This document shows positions 36,891 through 48,649 of a stretch of 64,000 nucleotides of DNA, one piece after another. The stretch is from contig NC_134398.1 in assembly GCF_050003625.1 (NCBI RefSeq), forward strand, positions 66,410,891-66,474,890, in the 5' to 3' direction. The notes below the pieces were generated by a model. The model ran no database searches. It was given only the letters and a program-made list of their open reading frames with translations, and was not told the origin of the DNA. Position numbers and translations under genes: made by a program. This DNA comes from Haematobia irritans (Eukaryota; Arthropoda; Insecta; Diptera; Muscidae). The first letter of the stretch is position 1; each line of letters opens with the position of its first letter.

Positions 36891-37345
36891 CACTGAAAAA
36901 AAGCATACTCGGTTCCAAAGATTTTGTCTTTACTTTAAAAAATTTGGTATTGATTCCGAGCCAAAGAAGCGGAGAATACAAGCAAGGACACTTTTAAAAC
37001 ACAATTCTCTTTTAAATTTAGGTTTTGTGTACTTGCTTCTAGGAAGCAAATTTTAATTTTTCGCTTTCTCAGCTTTTTTTCTTCATATGCTATCAAAGTC
37101 CTTTAAAAACGAGTTAACGGCAACTTTATTTTCCAAATTAGGACTCGACTTCCAGTAGAAATTATGCTATGTTTGAAGTAAAAAACTTCTTTAAAATAAA
37201 GTTTTGAAAAACATGTCCTATATTTGAAAGATTTTTTGCTTTGTAGTCAATATGCAAAAAGACAACAAATTTAAAGACAATTTCATTAAATTTAAAGAAT
37301 TTTTCTGAATTATTAAAGTCAAATTGACCTTAGTCTATAAATTTT
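36891..37345 (-). mobile_element. inverted partial copy of the 655-bp element
   Basis: Carries in reverse order the landmarks of 35890-36544 (GCCAAAGAAGCGGAGAATAC, GGACTCGACTTCCAGTAGAA, ATTCATGTTAAGATACCC-like end). It ends without the second terminal repeat. Confidence 0.7.
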
Positions 37346-37913
37346 TTGTTTCATGTTAAGATACCCATTTTTAAGTCAAATCATCAAATATTACAAAACC
37401 TTTTCTCTACGTCTGTTGCAAAACAACAAAAACAAAAACTTTCGGAGAGTAGTTACTTCTACTCTGTGTATAGACTTTCAATTCCAATCAGCGTTGCCGT
37501 TTTGGTCCGATCGGACCAAAATTGGTCCAAAAGATTTCTAATTTTTAAATTTGGTCCATTTTGGTCCATTTTCATAAATTTGGTTTCTATCACATATTAA
37601 ATAGTAGATGGTGCACCGCAAAGAATATTGTCGGGAGGCCAAATATTTCTCATGCTTAAAATACGAATACGAATTTTGCTTAGAATAGAAGACGTATTTC
37701 TCTGATATAAAGTTTTTTCCTTGTCTAAAAGTCTCTAAACTTTTCAATGAAGTCAGTTTGTCCTTATAGCTAAGTGATTCGACATAAAAATGTGTATCCT
37801 AACATGAATGAAAATTTCGTTTTAATGAAATCAAAATGGATTTAATATTTCTGAAAAAATCTTCAAAATTAATAAAATGTTTCAACACATTGTTTTAAAG
37901 TCATTATACCCTA

Positions 37914-38424
37914 AACCACATAGTGGTTAGGGTATAATAAATTTGATCTGCCAAAAAATGTGCCTACCAGAAATATTGATTTTAGACCCCATAAAATATA
38001 TACCGATCGACTCAGAATCACCTCCTGAGTCGATCTAGCGCTTGGTGTCCGTCCGTCCGTCTGTCCATGTATTTGTTGTTCACAGGATTTCGGTGGCAAT
38101 TATTAACCGATTTTGATGAAATTTGGTACAGGGAGTTTTTGGGCACAACGACGAACGCTATTGAATTTGGAAGAAATCGGATCAAATTTAGATATAGCTC
38201 CCATATATATGTATCGCCCGATTTCGACAAATGGGGTCACCCTGTGCTTTTTTTCAAACGGATCGTCGCCAAATTTGGCAAAAGGTAATCTTTTTCATCG
38301 CCCTTCAAGTCTGCAAAATTTCATCCAAATCGGTTCAGATTTAGATATAGCTCTCATATATATGTATCGCCCGATTTTCCCAGATTTAGCTATAGCTCCC
38401 ATATATATGTACCGCCCGATTTTT
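37914..38424 (+). mobile_element. Helentron 5' part captured in the hAT-like element
   Basis: TATACCCTAAACCACATAGT head, GTCC tract and about two units, then directly the GC-rich end array. The corresponding fragment lies in copy 2 at 48650-49277 in reverse, so capture predates the spread of the two copies. Confidence 0.8.
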
Positions 38425-39183
38425 CTCGAAGAGGAGCGGAGCGGAGCGTGGAGCGGAGCGGAGCGATTTTTTTTTTCTCGGAGCGGAGCGAGGAGCGGAG
38501 CGATTTTTTTTTCTCCGGAGCGGGAGCGGAGCGGAGCGAAAAAAATGGACCGCTCCGGATCCCTGGTTGAAATCACGCTAACTTCCGAACGAAACAAGCT
38601 ATCGACTTGAAACTTGGCACAAGTAGTTGTTATTGATGTAGGTCGGATGGTATTGCAAATGGGCCATATCGGTCCACTTTTACGTATAGCCCCCATATAA
38701 ACGGACCCCCAAATTTGGCTTGCCGATCCTCTAAGAGAAGCAAATTTCATCCGATCCGGCTGAAATTTTGTACATGGTGTTAGTATATGGTCTCTAACAA
38801 CCATGCAAACATTGGTCCACATCGGTCCATAATTATATACCAAATTTTATCCGATCCGGCTTAAATTTGGTATATGGTGTTGGTATATGGTCTCTAACAA
38901 CCATGCAAAAATTGGTCCACATCGGTCCATAATTATATATAGCCCCCATATAAACCGATCCCCCGATTTGGCTTGCGGAGCCTCATGGAAGAGCAAATTT
39001 CATCCGATCCGGCATAGTGTTAGTATATGGTCTCTAACAACCATGCAAAAATTGGTCCACATCGGTCCATAATTATATATAGCCCCCATATAAACCGATC
39101 CCCAGATTTGACCTCCGGAGCCTCGTGGAAGAGCAAAATTCAACCGATTCGGTTGAAATTTGGTACATGGTGTTAGTATATTT

Positions 39184-39331
39184 CTATACGAAATTTTGTC
39201 AACATTTTATTTCTATAGAAAATTTTTCCAAATTTTATTTCTATAGAAAATTTTGCCAAAATTTTATTACAATACAAAATTTTGTCAAGATTTTATTTCA
39301 ATAGAAAATTTTGTCAAAATTTGGCGCTATA
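39184..39331. repeat. 29-bp minisatellite
   Basis: Tandem TTTTATTTCTATAGAAAATT + TTGTCAAAA units, slightly degenerate. Confidence 0.85.
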
Positions 39332-42300
39332 CACTGAAAAAACAGTGAACCCTTTTCCATTGCAAAATGAACTAAACTGTAGTAATATTGACCATGATAT
39401 AGCCCTTAAGATTTTTTTCAACTTGTTTAGTTTATAATTCTCTTAAATTTTAGTTAATCTATAACATTGTATTTTAGTTCATTTTTACAACACCATAAGA
39501 TTTATATATCCCTACCAAGTTAAAAAGTCAGTATTATTTTGGTTTACTTGCTTATTTTTTGGGAAACCCGATAATAAAAATTGGTTAACAGTCTCTTTAA
39601 AATGTCGACGACTAAACTATTTTTAAATCAATCATTCCACAGTACAGAGAAATTAAATAATTAAAGAAACAACAATCCGTTTTACTATTATGAAAATTTC
39701 CATACAATAAAATTAAACTTTCTTTAAGCAAAAGTACTTTATTATAAAAACTTATGATGAAAGTTCTTAATACAATGTTTTTGTGAATAAAAATTATGAC
39801 CACGTGGAACAAGAAAGTAGTTTATTTTAACTCGCTTTTTTGACATTTTGACTTTTCCTTAGTTTTTTATTCATCGTAAGTATATTTTTCACATATCTTG
39901 CTGAAAAAAATGGAAGGAATAATGAAAATTGTTAAAAATTAAAGTGTAATAAAATATAATTTTTTAGCTCTTTAAATTAGCTTGTAACTTACCATATTTG
40001 GGGGCATTTTATTAAATGGTGTAAGGAATTCAACTTTTCTAAGATAAACGTACCTCATAAAGTTTGTACCTGAAACAATTAGAGAAATAATGAATTAAGT
40101 AATATGTTATATTAACTCATAAAATTGTGTTGTTATCGATGTGAAGGACATAACACAATAAATATTCTTGTTAAAAGAAAGCCAAAGTTTTAATATAAAA
40201 CTTGCCAATTCTTTATTACATTGTACGCTGAGGTTAAAAAGTTATCGAAATTCATTTGGGGTTACTCTGAAATTAAATATTTATTTTTTACATTAAATAA
40301 AAAAAAATTAAATTAGTTTCCAAAAAATCTAATTAAAGAAATAAATAAAATAAATATTCTGGTTAAAAGAATGTTAAAGAAAGCTTACCAATTCATAACA
40401 AGTATATACGGCCTTAAGTTCGGCCAGGCCGAATCTTATGTACCCTCCACCATGGATTGCGTAGGAACTTCTACTAAAGGCTGTCATCCACAATCGAATT
40501 ACTTGGGTTGCGATAACACTTGCCGATGGCAAGGTATCGTAAAACTTTTTAACACTGTCTTCTAAATTGTAAGTTAGCCCCTACGGGGTATATATTAAAC
40601 AAAAAAAGGCCGATTAAATACGTATATAATATAGTTTGACAAAATTTTCTATAGAAATAAAATTTTGACAAAATTTTCTATAGAAATAAAAACTTGACAA
40701 AATTTTCTATAGAAATAAAATGTTGACAAAATTTTATATGGAAGTAAAATGTTGACAAAATTTTGTATAGAAATAAAATGTTGACAAAATTTTCTACAGA
40801 AATAAATTTTTTACAAAATTTTCTATAAAAATAAAATTTTGACAAAACTCTCTATGGAAATAAAATTTTGACAAACATTTCTATAGAAATAAACGTTTGA
40901 CAAAACTTTCTATAGAAATGAAATTTTGACACAACTTTCTATAGTAATAAAATTTGACAAAATTTTCTATGTAAATAAAGTTTTGGTAGATTATTTTTGG
41001 CGATATGGACCAATTTTTGTGTAATAAGTCATCGGCTATATATAACTAAATACCGATATTGACCAATTTTTACATGGCTGTTAGAGGCCATATATTGACA
41101 AAATGTACCAAATTTCAACCGCATCGGATGACTTTTGCTATATATAATTATGGACCGATATGGACCAATTTTTGCATGGTTGTTAGATACCATATACTAA
41201 CACCATGTACCAAATTTCAACTGGATAGGATGAATTTCGCTCCTCCAAGAGGCTCCTGAGGTCAAATCTGGGGATCGGTTTATATGGGAGCTATATATAA
41301 TTATGAACCGATATGGACCAATTTTTGCATGGTTGTTAGAGACTATATACTAACACCAGGTACCAAATTGCAACAGGATCGGATGAATTTTGCCCCTCCA
41401 AGAGGCTCCGGAGGTCAAATCTGGGGATCGGTTTATATGGGGGCTATATATAATTATGGACCGACATGGACCAATTTTTGCATGTGTGTTAGAGACCGTA
41501 TACTAAGACCACGTACTAAATTTCAACCGGATCGGATGAATTTTCTCCTCCAAGAGGCTCCGGAGGTCAAATCTGGGGATCGGTTTATATGGGAGCTATA
41601 TATAATTATGGACCGATATGGACCAATTTTTGCATGGTTGTTAGAGGCCGTATACTAACATCAGGTATCAAATTTCAACCGGATCGGATGAATTTTGCTG
41701 CTCCGGGAGGCTCCCCAAGCCAAATTTGGGGATCGGTTTATATGGGGGCTATACGTAAACGTGGTCCGATATGGCCGATTTTCAATACCATCCGACCTAC
41801 ATCAATAACAACTACTTGTGCCAAGTTTCAAGTCGATAGCTTGTTTCGTTCGGAAGTTAGCGTGATTTCCACAGACGGACGGACAGCCGGACAGACGGAC
41901 AGACGGACGGACGGACGGACGGACGGACATGCTTAGATCGACTCAGAATTTCACCACGACCCAGAATATATATACTTTATGAGGTCTTAGAGCAATATTT
42001 CGATGTGTTACAAACGGAATGACAAAGTTAATATACCCCCATCCTATGGTGGAGGGTATAAAAATGTTTCCAAATTGGTATTCTGAAATTAAATATTTGT
42101 TTTTACATTAAAAATATTAAATTGGTTTCCAAAAATATTTGATTAAAGTAATACTAAAATAAGGTTTAAAAACCTGTAATTTTGATAATAAAAAGGTCAT
42201 AAAAACATAAATATTCTAGTGAAAAGAAAGCCAATTTTTAAAAGAAAATTTACCACTTCTCTATTAAATTATACGCTGAGGAGGAATATAAAAATTTGCC

Positions 42301-43694
42301 CGAATCCATCTGGGGTTGCTCTTAAATTAAATATTTTTTTACAACAAAGAAAAACATGAAACTGGTTAAACAATAATAATTAGCAAATAATAATATACAT
42401 AAAGAATATTATTTTTTAAAAGAAAACCACACTGAAAAAAGAACACTTACCTATTTATGATTAAACTATACGCTGAGGTGTAACAAACAATTTTCCAAAT
42501 TCATCTGGAGTTACTCTGAAATTGAATATTTATTTTTTACATTGAATAATAAAAATTAAATTAGATAAAACAATTTCAATATACTTTCCATTTCAGCATT
42601 TTTTCCTAAATATTGAACATTCTTAATAACTTTTTTCTAAGCTACCGATCATCACTTCGCCATTGTACACCTCATCGCTAAAATATTAATAACTTTCATT
42701 TAAAAGTTATAATAAACAAACAAAAACCAAAATATTCCATACCTTTATATTCCCTTTTTACATACTTGCTAAAAAGGTGCAACAGCCCACGCCAACGCCA
42801 ACTATTCAACTGAAGCATGCCAAACAAAACCAAGCAAAACCAAAACATGTCTACAACAACAAAAACACATGTGCCTTCATTGAAAACAACACATCATCCA
42901 GACAAATAAACCATTCGCGAATAATAAACACACACGCACACACAAACCACTGAAAGAACAAAAATAAAAACAACCCCACGGTCAGATATACACAACATCC
43001 CCATCACTCGCTACCATTTCTCATTATTGCATTGCATGCTCTCACTATCAAAAAAATTCCAAGTAACATCATTTTTACATTAAACATATTCCACTTTGAC
43101 GAGAAAGATCTCTGTACTATGCATTAGTTCATCGCATCTGTCCACAATTTACTCTAAAAACAATACTCCAAAATGCATATCAGTATAAGAACGATGAAAC
43201 GTTTAACTTAAAATTAGCAAAAACTTCATGAAATGATATCTACCCATTTTTGACGAAAATGTCTATAAATTTAATTACATGTGAACTAAAAATATTTCAT
43301 TGAGAAATGTTGTACCAACTATTACTAACTATAGGAATTGCCAGTAAGAAATTGCTATCCGCTTTCAAGTTCGATTTTCGTAAAAAAATATTTTTTCATA
43401 CAAAAACTCTTTATAATAAATTACACTTATTATTTAGAAAGTATTTTACATTTCATAAGTAGTTTTATAGTATGACGAAAGAATTTTTAACTACCAGTTA
43501 AGAAAATTTTTAAGGACATTTCCATCGTATTTTGTAGGCTATGAACTAAACGATTGCTACTTAAAATTTGTAAAACTTCCTTTCGAGTAGTTAATTTTCG
43601 TTAAAGATACGAAAAATGAACTAAAATTCTGGAAAATTCTTGTAATAAATTATTGTAAAAATCTTCTTAAATTTACGAGACAATTTTTTTTCTG
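39332..43694. mobile_element. TA-flanked element (CACTGAAAAAACAGTG) containing a Helentron
   Basis: Left end TA|CACTGAAAAAACAGTGAACC, right end ACAATTTTTTTTCTGTG|TA. Both outer flanks are the 29-bp minisatellite of the enclosing Helentron, which shows this is one insertion. The interior has two or three ~205-250-bp tandem units with TACGCTGAGG (40227, 42270, 42474). Less AT-rich unknown sequence lies at 42780-43020 (CA-rich). Without the nested Helentron the element is about 2.7 kb. No transposase. Confidence 0.62.
40397..42060 (-). mobile_element. Helentron/DINE-like element nested in the TA element
   Basis: The minus-strand order is complete: head ATACCCTCCACCATAGGATG (42060 end), GTCC tract (41877-41928), four or five ~153-bp units, 29-bp minisatellite (40625-40985), CTTGCCATCGGCAAG region and terminal hairpin TTCGGCCAGGCCGAA near 40418-40433, with CGTATATACTTGTT at 40397. 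Confidence 0.82.
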
Positions 43695-43800
43695 TGTAGA
43701 AAGTTTTGTCAAAATTTTATTTCTATAGAAAATTGTTTAATTTTTCTTTTCTATAGAAAATTTTGTCAAAATTTTATTTCTATAGAAAATTTTGTCAAAC
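43695..43800. repeat. 29-bp minisatellite, resumed
   Basis: Continuation of 39184-39331 beyond the TA element. Confidence 0.8.
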
Positions 43801-44040
43801 TGAATTATATACGTATTTAATTGGCCTTTTTTATTTTTGTTAAATATATACCCCGTATGGACTAACTTACAATTGAGAAGACGGTGTTAAGAAGTTTTAA
43901 GATACCTTGCCATCGGCAAGTGTTATCGCAACCCAAGTAATTCGATTGTGGATGACAGTCTTTAGTACAAGTTTCTATGCAATCCACGGTGGAGGGTACA
44001 TAAGATTCGGCCTGGCCGAACTTACGGCCGTATATACTTG

Positions 44041-44066
<26 letters not shown>
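44041..44066. repeat. poly-T tract at Helentron 3' end
   Basis: 26 T in a row; several Helentrons here end in or next to T-runs, as expected for insertion into T tracts. Confidence 0.9.
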
Positions 44067-44071
<5 letters not shown>

Positions 44072-44473
44072 TTATTAATAAATCTTTTATTGTTATTAGC
44101 AGAATTTGGCTTATTGTATTGTTGTAATAAATAGAAAATGGGGTCTTCGTTCAGATGTTTTTCATCTGCAATAAGATGAGATCGCGTATATCTGATGAAA
44201 CTTTGGATGCCTTGATATTTTTAAGATGTTACATAAAACGATTAAGTATAAAATAAAATCCTTAAAATTTTTTGTTGAGTCAGAAAGCAATATGAAATAG
44301 AATTTATTTTAGTGTTCACATTTTTTTGTTAAATAGCGATTTGAAAATGTTTTTTAATTTAACTTCCGTAGTATGCTTTTGTTGAAAAATAAAACAAAAT
44401 TTAGTAAAAAGTACTGTTTTGTTAAAAAAAGAACCTTTTTTGTACTTTTTAAAAATTGCATTTTCCATCCCTG
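44067..44473. mobile_element. probable right part of a hAT-like element
   Basis: Ends TGCATTTTCCATCCCTG at 44473, the inverse of the end at 30111, and is followed by Helentron-like TCCGTCCGCCTGTTGTAAT. The body is AT-rich with no ORF. Confidence 0.4.
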
Positions 44474-45222
44474 TCCGTCCGCCTGTTGTAATTATTATTT
44501 TTAATTCTGTTTCGTCAATTAGACTAAAGAACTAAATTATGTGTATTATGTTGCAATTACTAAATCATTTTAGCTAGAAATTTCTGAATTAAATCTATAT
44601 AAAGTTTTCATGATGGGTTCACTTTTTTGTTGAATAAAATAGATTAAACGTATCAATAAAAGTTAAAGTTGTACAAGGTATACATATTAAATTCCATCAA
44701 ATAGTGGCATTTAAATCCACAATTTATCATGTCCCAATATTACCCTGACACATGTAGTCTATCACTCACTCAAAATCTCAATATACCGAACCGAAATTGC
44801 AATTTTATGAGAACAAATACCAACACAGGTTATATTGTGACTTCACTCAAATTCATGAAATGGCTTTGCAATGGAATTAATATGAAAACCAATACACGAA
44901 AAAAAAAACAAAATCACCAAAATATTTGATAGACTTTTTAAGCCACTTCAATCTAAAATTCAAATACACAGCTTCACACAAACACACACTCATATCCATA
45001 CATACGTTCTCTTCAAAATTTATGGATTAAATTGTCAAAAAATTTGACAGTTGCATGAAAATCAATTTGCAAACTGTCAATCAATTTGATATCAAATTCA
45101 CAAACATAAACCACTACCTCACACACAGTCACCTAGTCATTCAGACATCTATCGATTCAAAATGGATGTGTGAACACGTATGGCATGTATTTCGTCGGAA
45201 ATGAGTTGTTTTTCCTTGTAAT
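44474..45222. other. gene-free stretch
   Basis: After about 20 bp of Helentron-like GTCC sequence no family is recognised. A 66-codon frame at 44729-44929 (+) has no recognisable motif and an AT-driven lysine/asparagine tail; not called a gene. Confidence 0.4.
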
Positions 45223-45226
45223 TGTA

Positions 45227-45940
45227 TTATGATAAGAGCTTCCAACCTAGAGACGATATTATCCCTAAATGAAAGATGGATATTGACGCATGTATTGAGT
45301 CATATGCGTTAGTTGACCAAAAAAGCAACGGAATAGCCCGAATTTCTTCGGAAATGTTGTCTTCCAAAGCTGGAATAGTTGCTGGCTTATTTCTGTGGAC
45401 TTTAGACTTGACGTAGCCCCACAAAAAATAGTCTAAAGGCGTCAAATCGCATGATCTTGGTGGCCAACTTACCGGTCCATTTCTTGAGATGAATTGTTCT
45501 CCAAAGTTTTCCCTCAAAATGGCCATAGAATCGCGAGCTGTGTGGCATGTAGCGCCATCTTGTTGAAACCACATGTCAACCAAGTTCAGTTCTTCCATTT
45601 TTGGCAACAAAAAGTTTGTTAGCATCGAACGATAGCTATCGCCATTCACCGTAACGTTGCGTCCATCAGCATCTTTGAAAAAATACGGTCCAATGATTCC
45701 ACCAGCGTACAAACCACACCAAACAGTGCATTTTTCGGGATGCATGGGCAGTTCTTGAACGGCTTCTGGTTGCTCTTCACTACAAATGCGGCAATTTTGC
45801 TTATTTACGTAGCCATTCAACCAGAAATGAGCCTCATCGCTGAACAAAATTTGTCGATAAAAAAGCGGATTTTCTGCCAACTTTTCTAGGGCCCATTCAC
45901 TGAAAATTCGACGTTGTGGCTCGTTAGTAAGTCTATTCAT
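45227..45940 (-). pseudogene. rosa-like (D41D) mariner transposase, C-terminal two-thirds
   Basis: A long minus-strand frame of 237 codons. It lacks the N-terminal DNA-binding region. It begins in the linker (NRLTNEPQRRIFSEWALE), then has the first Asp in ILFSDEAHFWLNGYVN (about residue 35), KCTVWCGLYAGGIIGPYFF, the second Asp in WFQQDGATCHTARDS (about 128) and the third in WPPRSCDLTPLDYFLWGY (about 170), with 41 residues between the last two. D41D with these motifs suggests the rosa clade described from tephritid flies; this assignment rests on spacing. After about residue 200 a frameshift replaces the usual C-terminus. No terminal repeats could be fixed. Likely dead but the least damaged catalytic core in the window. 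Confidence 0.82.
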
Positions 45941-46067
45941 GATGAAATGTCAAAGCATACTGAGCATCTTTCTCTTTGACACCATGTCTGAAATCCCACG
46001 GGATCTGTCAAATACTAATGCATGAAAATCCTAACCTCAAAAGAATCACCCTTTATAAGGAAAATTA

Positions 46068-46088
46068 TTTTTATCAAATGGCGTATAT
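46068..46088. repeat. TGATAAAAA-family repeat, left piece
   Basis: TTTATCAAATGGCGTATAT, collinear with 30980, interrupted by the SINE. Confidence 0.5.
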
Positions 46089-46099
46089 CTTCATGAATT

Positions 46100-46426
46100 A
46101 TGGAAGCCATCGTGGTGCAATGGTTAGCATGCCCGCCTTGCATGCTAACCATTCCTGCTTCGACCTGCTTCGACCGAACACCAAAAAATTTTTCAGCGGT
46201 GGATTATCCCACCTCAGTAATGCTGGTGACATTTCTGAGGGTTTCAAAGCTTCTCTAAGTTGTTTCACTGCAATGTGGAACGCCGTTCGGACTCGGCTAT
46301 AAAAAAAGGAGGTCCCTTGTCATTGAGCTTAACATGGAATCGGGCAGCACTCAGTGATAAGAGAGAAGTTCACCAATGTGGTACCACAATGAACTGAATA
46401 TACCTAACCACTATACCTAACCTAAC
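46100..46426 (+). mobile_element. tRNA-derived SINE with 11-bp target duplication
   Basis: Perfect duplication CTTCATGAATT at 46089-46099 and 46427-46437. A box GTGGTGCAATGGTTAGCATG, tRNA-unrelated body shared with 30508-30784 (AGCGGTGGATTATCCCACC, GGGTTTCAAAGCTTCTC, GAGCTTAACATGGAATCGGG), and a 3' tail of CCTAACC repeats. The tRNA head is rearranged: the B box is lost and a perfect hairpin replaces it. Confidence 0.85.
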
Positions 46427-46437
46427 CTTCATGAATT

Positions 46438-46835
46438 GTTATTAAAACAAGAAATGATAAAAAGCATACGACATTTTTATCGAATTTGAGGTTAGGGAAA
46501 ATGAAAAAATACCTTACGATATTTTTATCAAATAGTGGACTATTTTTATCAACTTTATGTTGATAAATTGTTTACGATATTTTTATCAAATTTTTTATCG
46601 ATATCAATTTTTTTATCGATTACAAATCTACTACGACAAAATTGTTGAATAGTGGATTTTTTATTGGTTTTGAAAGTGATAAAATGCCTACGATATTTTT
46701 GTTGAATAGTGCATTTTTTTATCAGCTGGAATTACAACATATTTTCAATAAACCACCTACAACTTTGTACTTTGAATCCTTAAAAAAGTTTTATATGCTT
46801 GGATCTTCGTATTTTTTAATCAAATAATTTCTGTG
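46438..46835. repeat. TGATAAAAA-family repeat, second copy
   Basis: Collinear with 31020-31046 and 32034-32340; it lacks the piggyBac-like MITE present there. Confidence 0.65.
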
Positions 46836-46919
46836 TTACGATTATTATGTTTAAAGCATTTCAAATGGGAAGTGACCAAGTGACCATTGTATATACTCTC
46901 CACCATAATATGGAGCGTG

Positions 46920-47124
46920 CACATAGAGAAGGAATATTATCTTCTCCTAGAGAAAAATTTTATTTTTGGACGGTGAACCATGTTATTTACTCCGACATTA
47001 TATATCTGATTTTGACAAAAATTTTATGTTTGTCAAGAAAACATAATTTTTGTGACAAAAATGTTCTTTATCCCCATCTAAAAATAGCATTATGTAAGAG
47101 GTGATCATATTCCGTCTCTGCGTG
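46920..47124. mobile_element. 205-bp MITE
   Basis: Inverted ends CACATAGAGAAGGAATAT and CACGCAGAGACGGAATAT, followed inside by (G)ATDATCW. AAAATTTTATGTTTGTCAAG and its reflection lie in the middle. No clear target duplication. Confidence 0.65.
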
Positions 47125-47407
47125 ATTAGTAAGTTTTTAGTCGAACATATAGAGCAATATTTATATGAATTTCGCAGGTAGGCTAAGTTCGAAAATAGGT
47201 CTTTTAGTTTATTTTTTATATAAGCTCTACATAAAAAGAACTTCATATTTTGTACTTCAAGATTAAGCCATATCTGTCAATTTTAATAACCGAACTCTTA
47301 AAATGACAAAAAAATTGAAATGTCTTCAGTCATGAAAATGTTAACATCAATCACAGTTTTAATTGGCCATCAAAAAAATACTTCATTAAGAAATTAATTG
47401 ATTTCAT
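47125..47407. other. gene-free stretch
   Basis: AT-rich, nothing recognised. Confidence 0.4.
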
Positions 47408-47620
47408 TAGTAAAGTAAGTAAGTAAAGTAGAAAGTTTGGCGGGGCCGACGTTATCATAACCTAAAGCATCCCTATTGAATTAATAAACTTAAGCATTTG
47501 TGGGGTATTATTGGCATAGATTTCGGAAACAAATCGTATTTCCTTATTTAAGAACATTAAGGTATACATTTTTATGGCTTTATGACTTTATCTCAATCTG
47601 AACAGAAACGCCTGACATTA
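47408..47620 (-). mobile_element. Helentron 3' tail fragment
   Basis: AAGTAAAGTAGAAAGTTTGG and CGGGGCCG, then sequence matching the tail at 35080-35262 reversed (AAGCATTTGTGGGGTA). Confidence 0.65.
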
Positions 47621-47924
47621 GGTTTTACACCTACAGAGTCAGTAGACCACTGATATTGGGTCCATTATTAATCCTGGAAAGTCGACCTTATTTTTTGTAC
47701 ACTAACGTCATCCTTCGTCATTTTGACTAAGACTTACTTCAAGATGCTATCATTTGCATCGTGAACAAAAATCAATACCAAAATTGAGTTTATTTTCTTA
47801 TTCAATTTGTTTTTAATTAGTATAAAAAATTCATAAAATGGTTGAATTAGTATAACTTAAATTTATCATTTCGCAATCGATTAAAATGCATCTTAGATCG
47901 AAAGTGAAATTGAGCGCCGTCACG

Positions 47925-48110
47925 CAGTGGTTCCCAATAGGTTTTTTCAATAATTCTGCAAATTTTGAACGGATAAAGATATCAACATTCTTTGTATGAA
48001 AGCTGAGGTGTTTTCCTCTAAGTTTACACCTTACCTGTAGGCGTTGGTCACCTCGAGGGTATGAAATTTTGTTTTAACTGTCAACTCCGCATTTTTTCTT
48101 TGCTGGATAG
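47925..48110. repeat. unclassified repeat, paired with 60665-60858
   Basis: Shares GCAGTGGTTCCCAATAGG / GCGGTTCCAAATGG, AATAATTCTGCAA, GGATAAAGATAT, GAAAGCTGAGGTG and a closing GTTTTAACTGT / GTTTTATCTGT with 60665-60858. Confidence 0.6.
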
Positions 48111-48649
48111 AACTTGTAAAGCTATGCAAAAAAGTTTTCATGCGTGTGCGATTATCTTTTACCTTTCGCAAGATATGGGCACCACAATTTTTTTTTTTTG
48201 TTTTTATACCCTTCACTACTACTGTGGTAAAGGGTGATACGGTCAAAATTTGGTCAATATAAACTTGACGTATTTCTTTCAATTTTGCATTTAAAAAACC
48301 TGAACACCCCTCATTTTGAAGGTGTGTGTGTGTAGAATGTTGCTCCTATTTTGATTTTGGAATTCACTCTTCAGTTGTCAAAATGCCGTCCAAGCAAGAA
48401 GAGCAGCGTATCAAAATTTTGCTCGCGCATCGCGAAAATCCGAGCTACTCGCACGCAAAGCTGGCAAAATCAGGGATCCGGAGCGGTCCATTTTTTTCGC
48501 TCCGCTCCGCTCCCGCTCCGGAGAAAAAAAACCGCTCCGCTCCTCGCTCCGCTCCGAGAAAAAAAAATCGCTCCGCTCCGCTCCTCTTCGAGAAAATTAT
48601 AGTACAAACATTGTATTATTTGTTCAATTGAGTTTTATTTTATTTAGAA

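Larger units (their letters stand above)
35433..38565 (+). mobile_element. hAT-like non-autonomous element with GGAGCG-rich ends, copy 1
   Basis: Starts CAGGGATCCGGAGCGG and ends with its exact reverse complement (16 bp). Perfect 8-bp duplication GTTGAAAT at 35425-35432 and 38566-38573; removing the element restores normal Helentron sequence. Both ends have strongly GC-rich arrays of GGAGC/GGGAGC units (35437-35590 and 38425-38555), unlike the AT-rich surroundings. The interior holds CACTGAAAAAA-type segments, a unique ~290-bp part (35598-35889) and a Helentron fragment (37914-38424). No transposase ORF seen. Confidence 0.85.
35275..44040 (+). mobile_element. Helentron/DINE-like element split by two large insertions
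   Basis: Pieces: head plus GTCC tract 35275-35432; ~153-bp units 38566-39183 (ACCATGCAAAAATTGGTCCA); 29-bp minisatellite 39184-39331; minisatellite resumed 43695-43800; conserved 3' region with CTTGCCATCGGCAAG and the terminal hairpin TTCGGCCTGGCCGAA, then ACGGCCGTATATACTTG at 44040. The order is the same as in the uninterrupted element at 54391-56990. Insertions are 35433-38565 (hAT-like) and 39332-43694 (TA element). It starts in the T-run ending the previous Helentron. Confidence 0.82.

Noticed and set aside
44729..44929. 66-residue ORF as a gene
   Set aside because: Ends in lysine/asparagine-rich AT sequence and has no recognisable motif.
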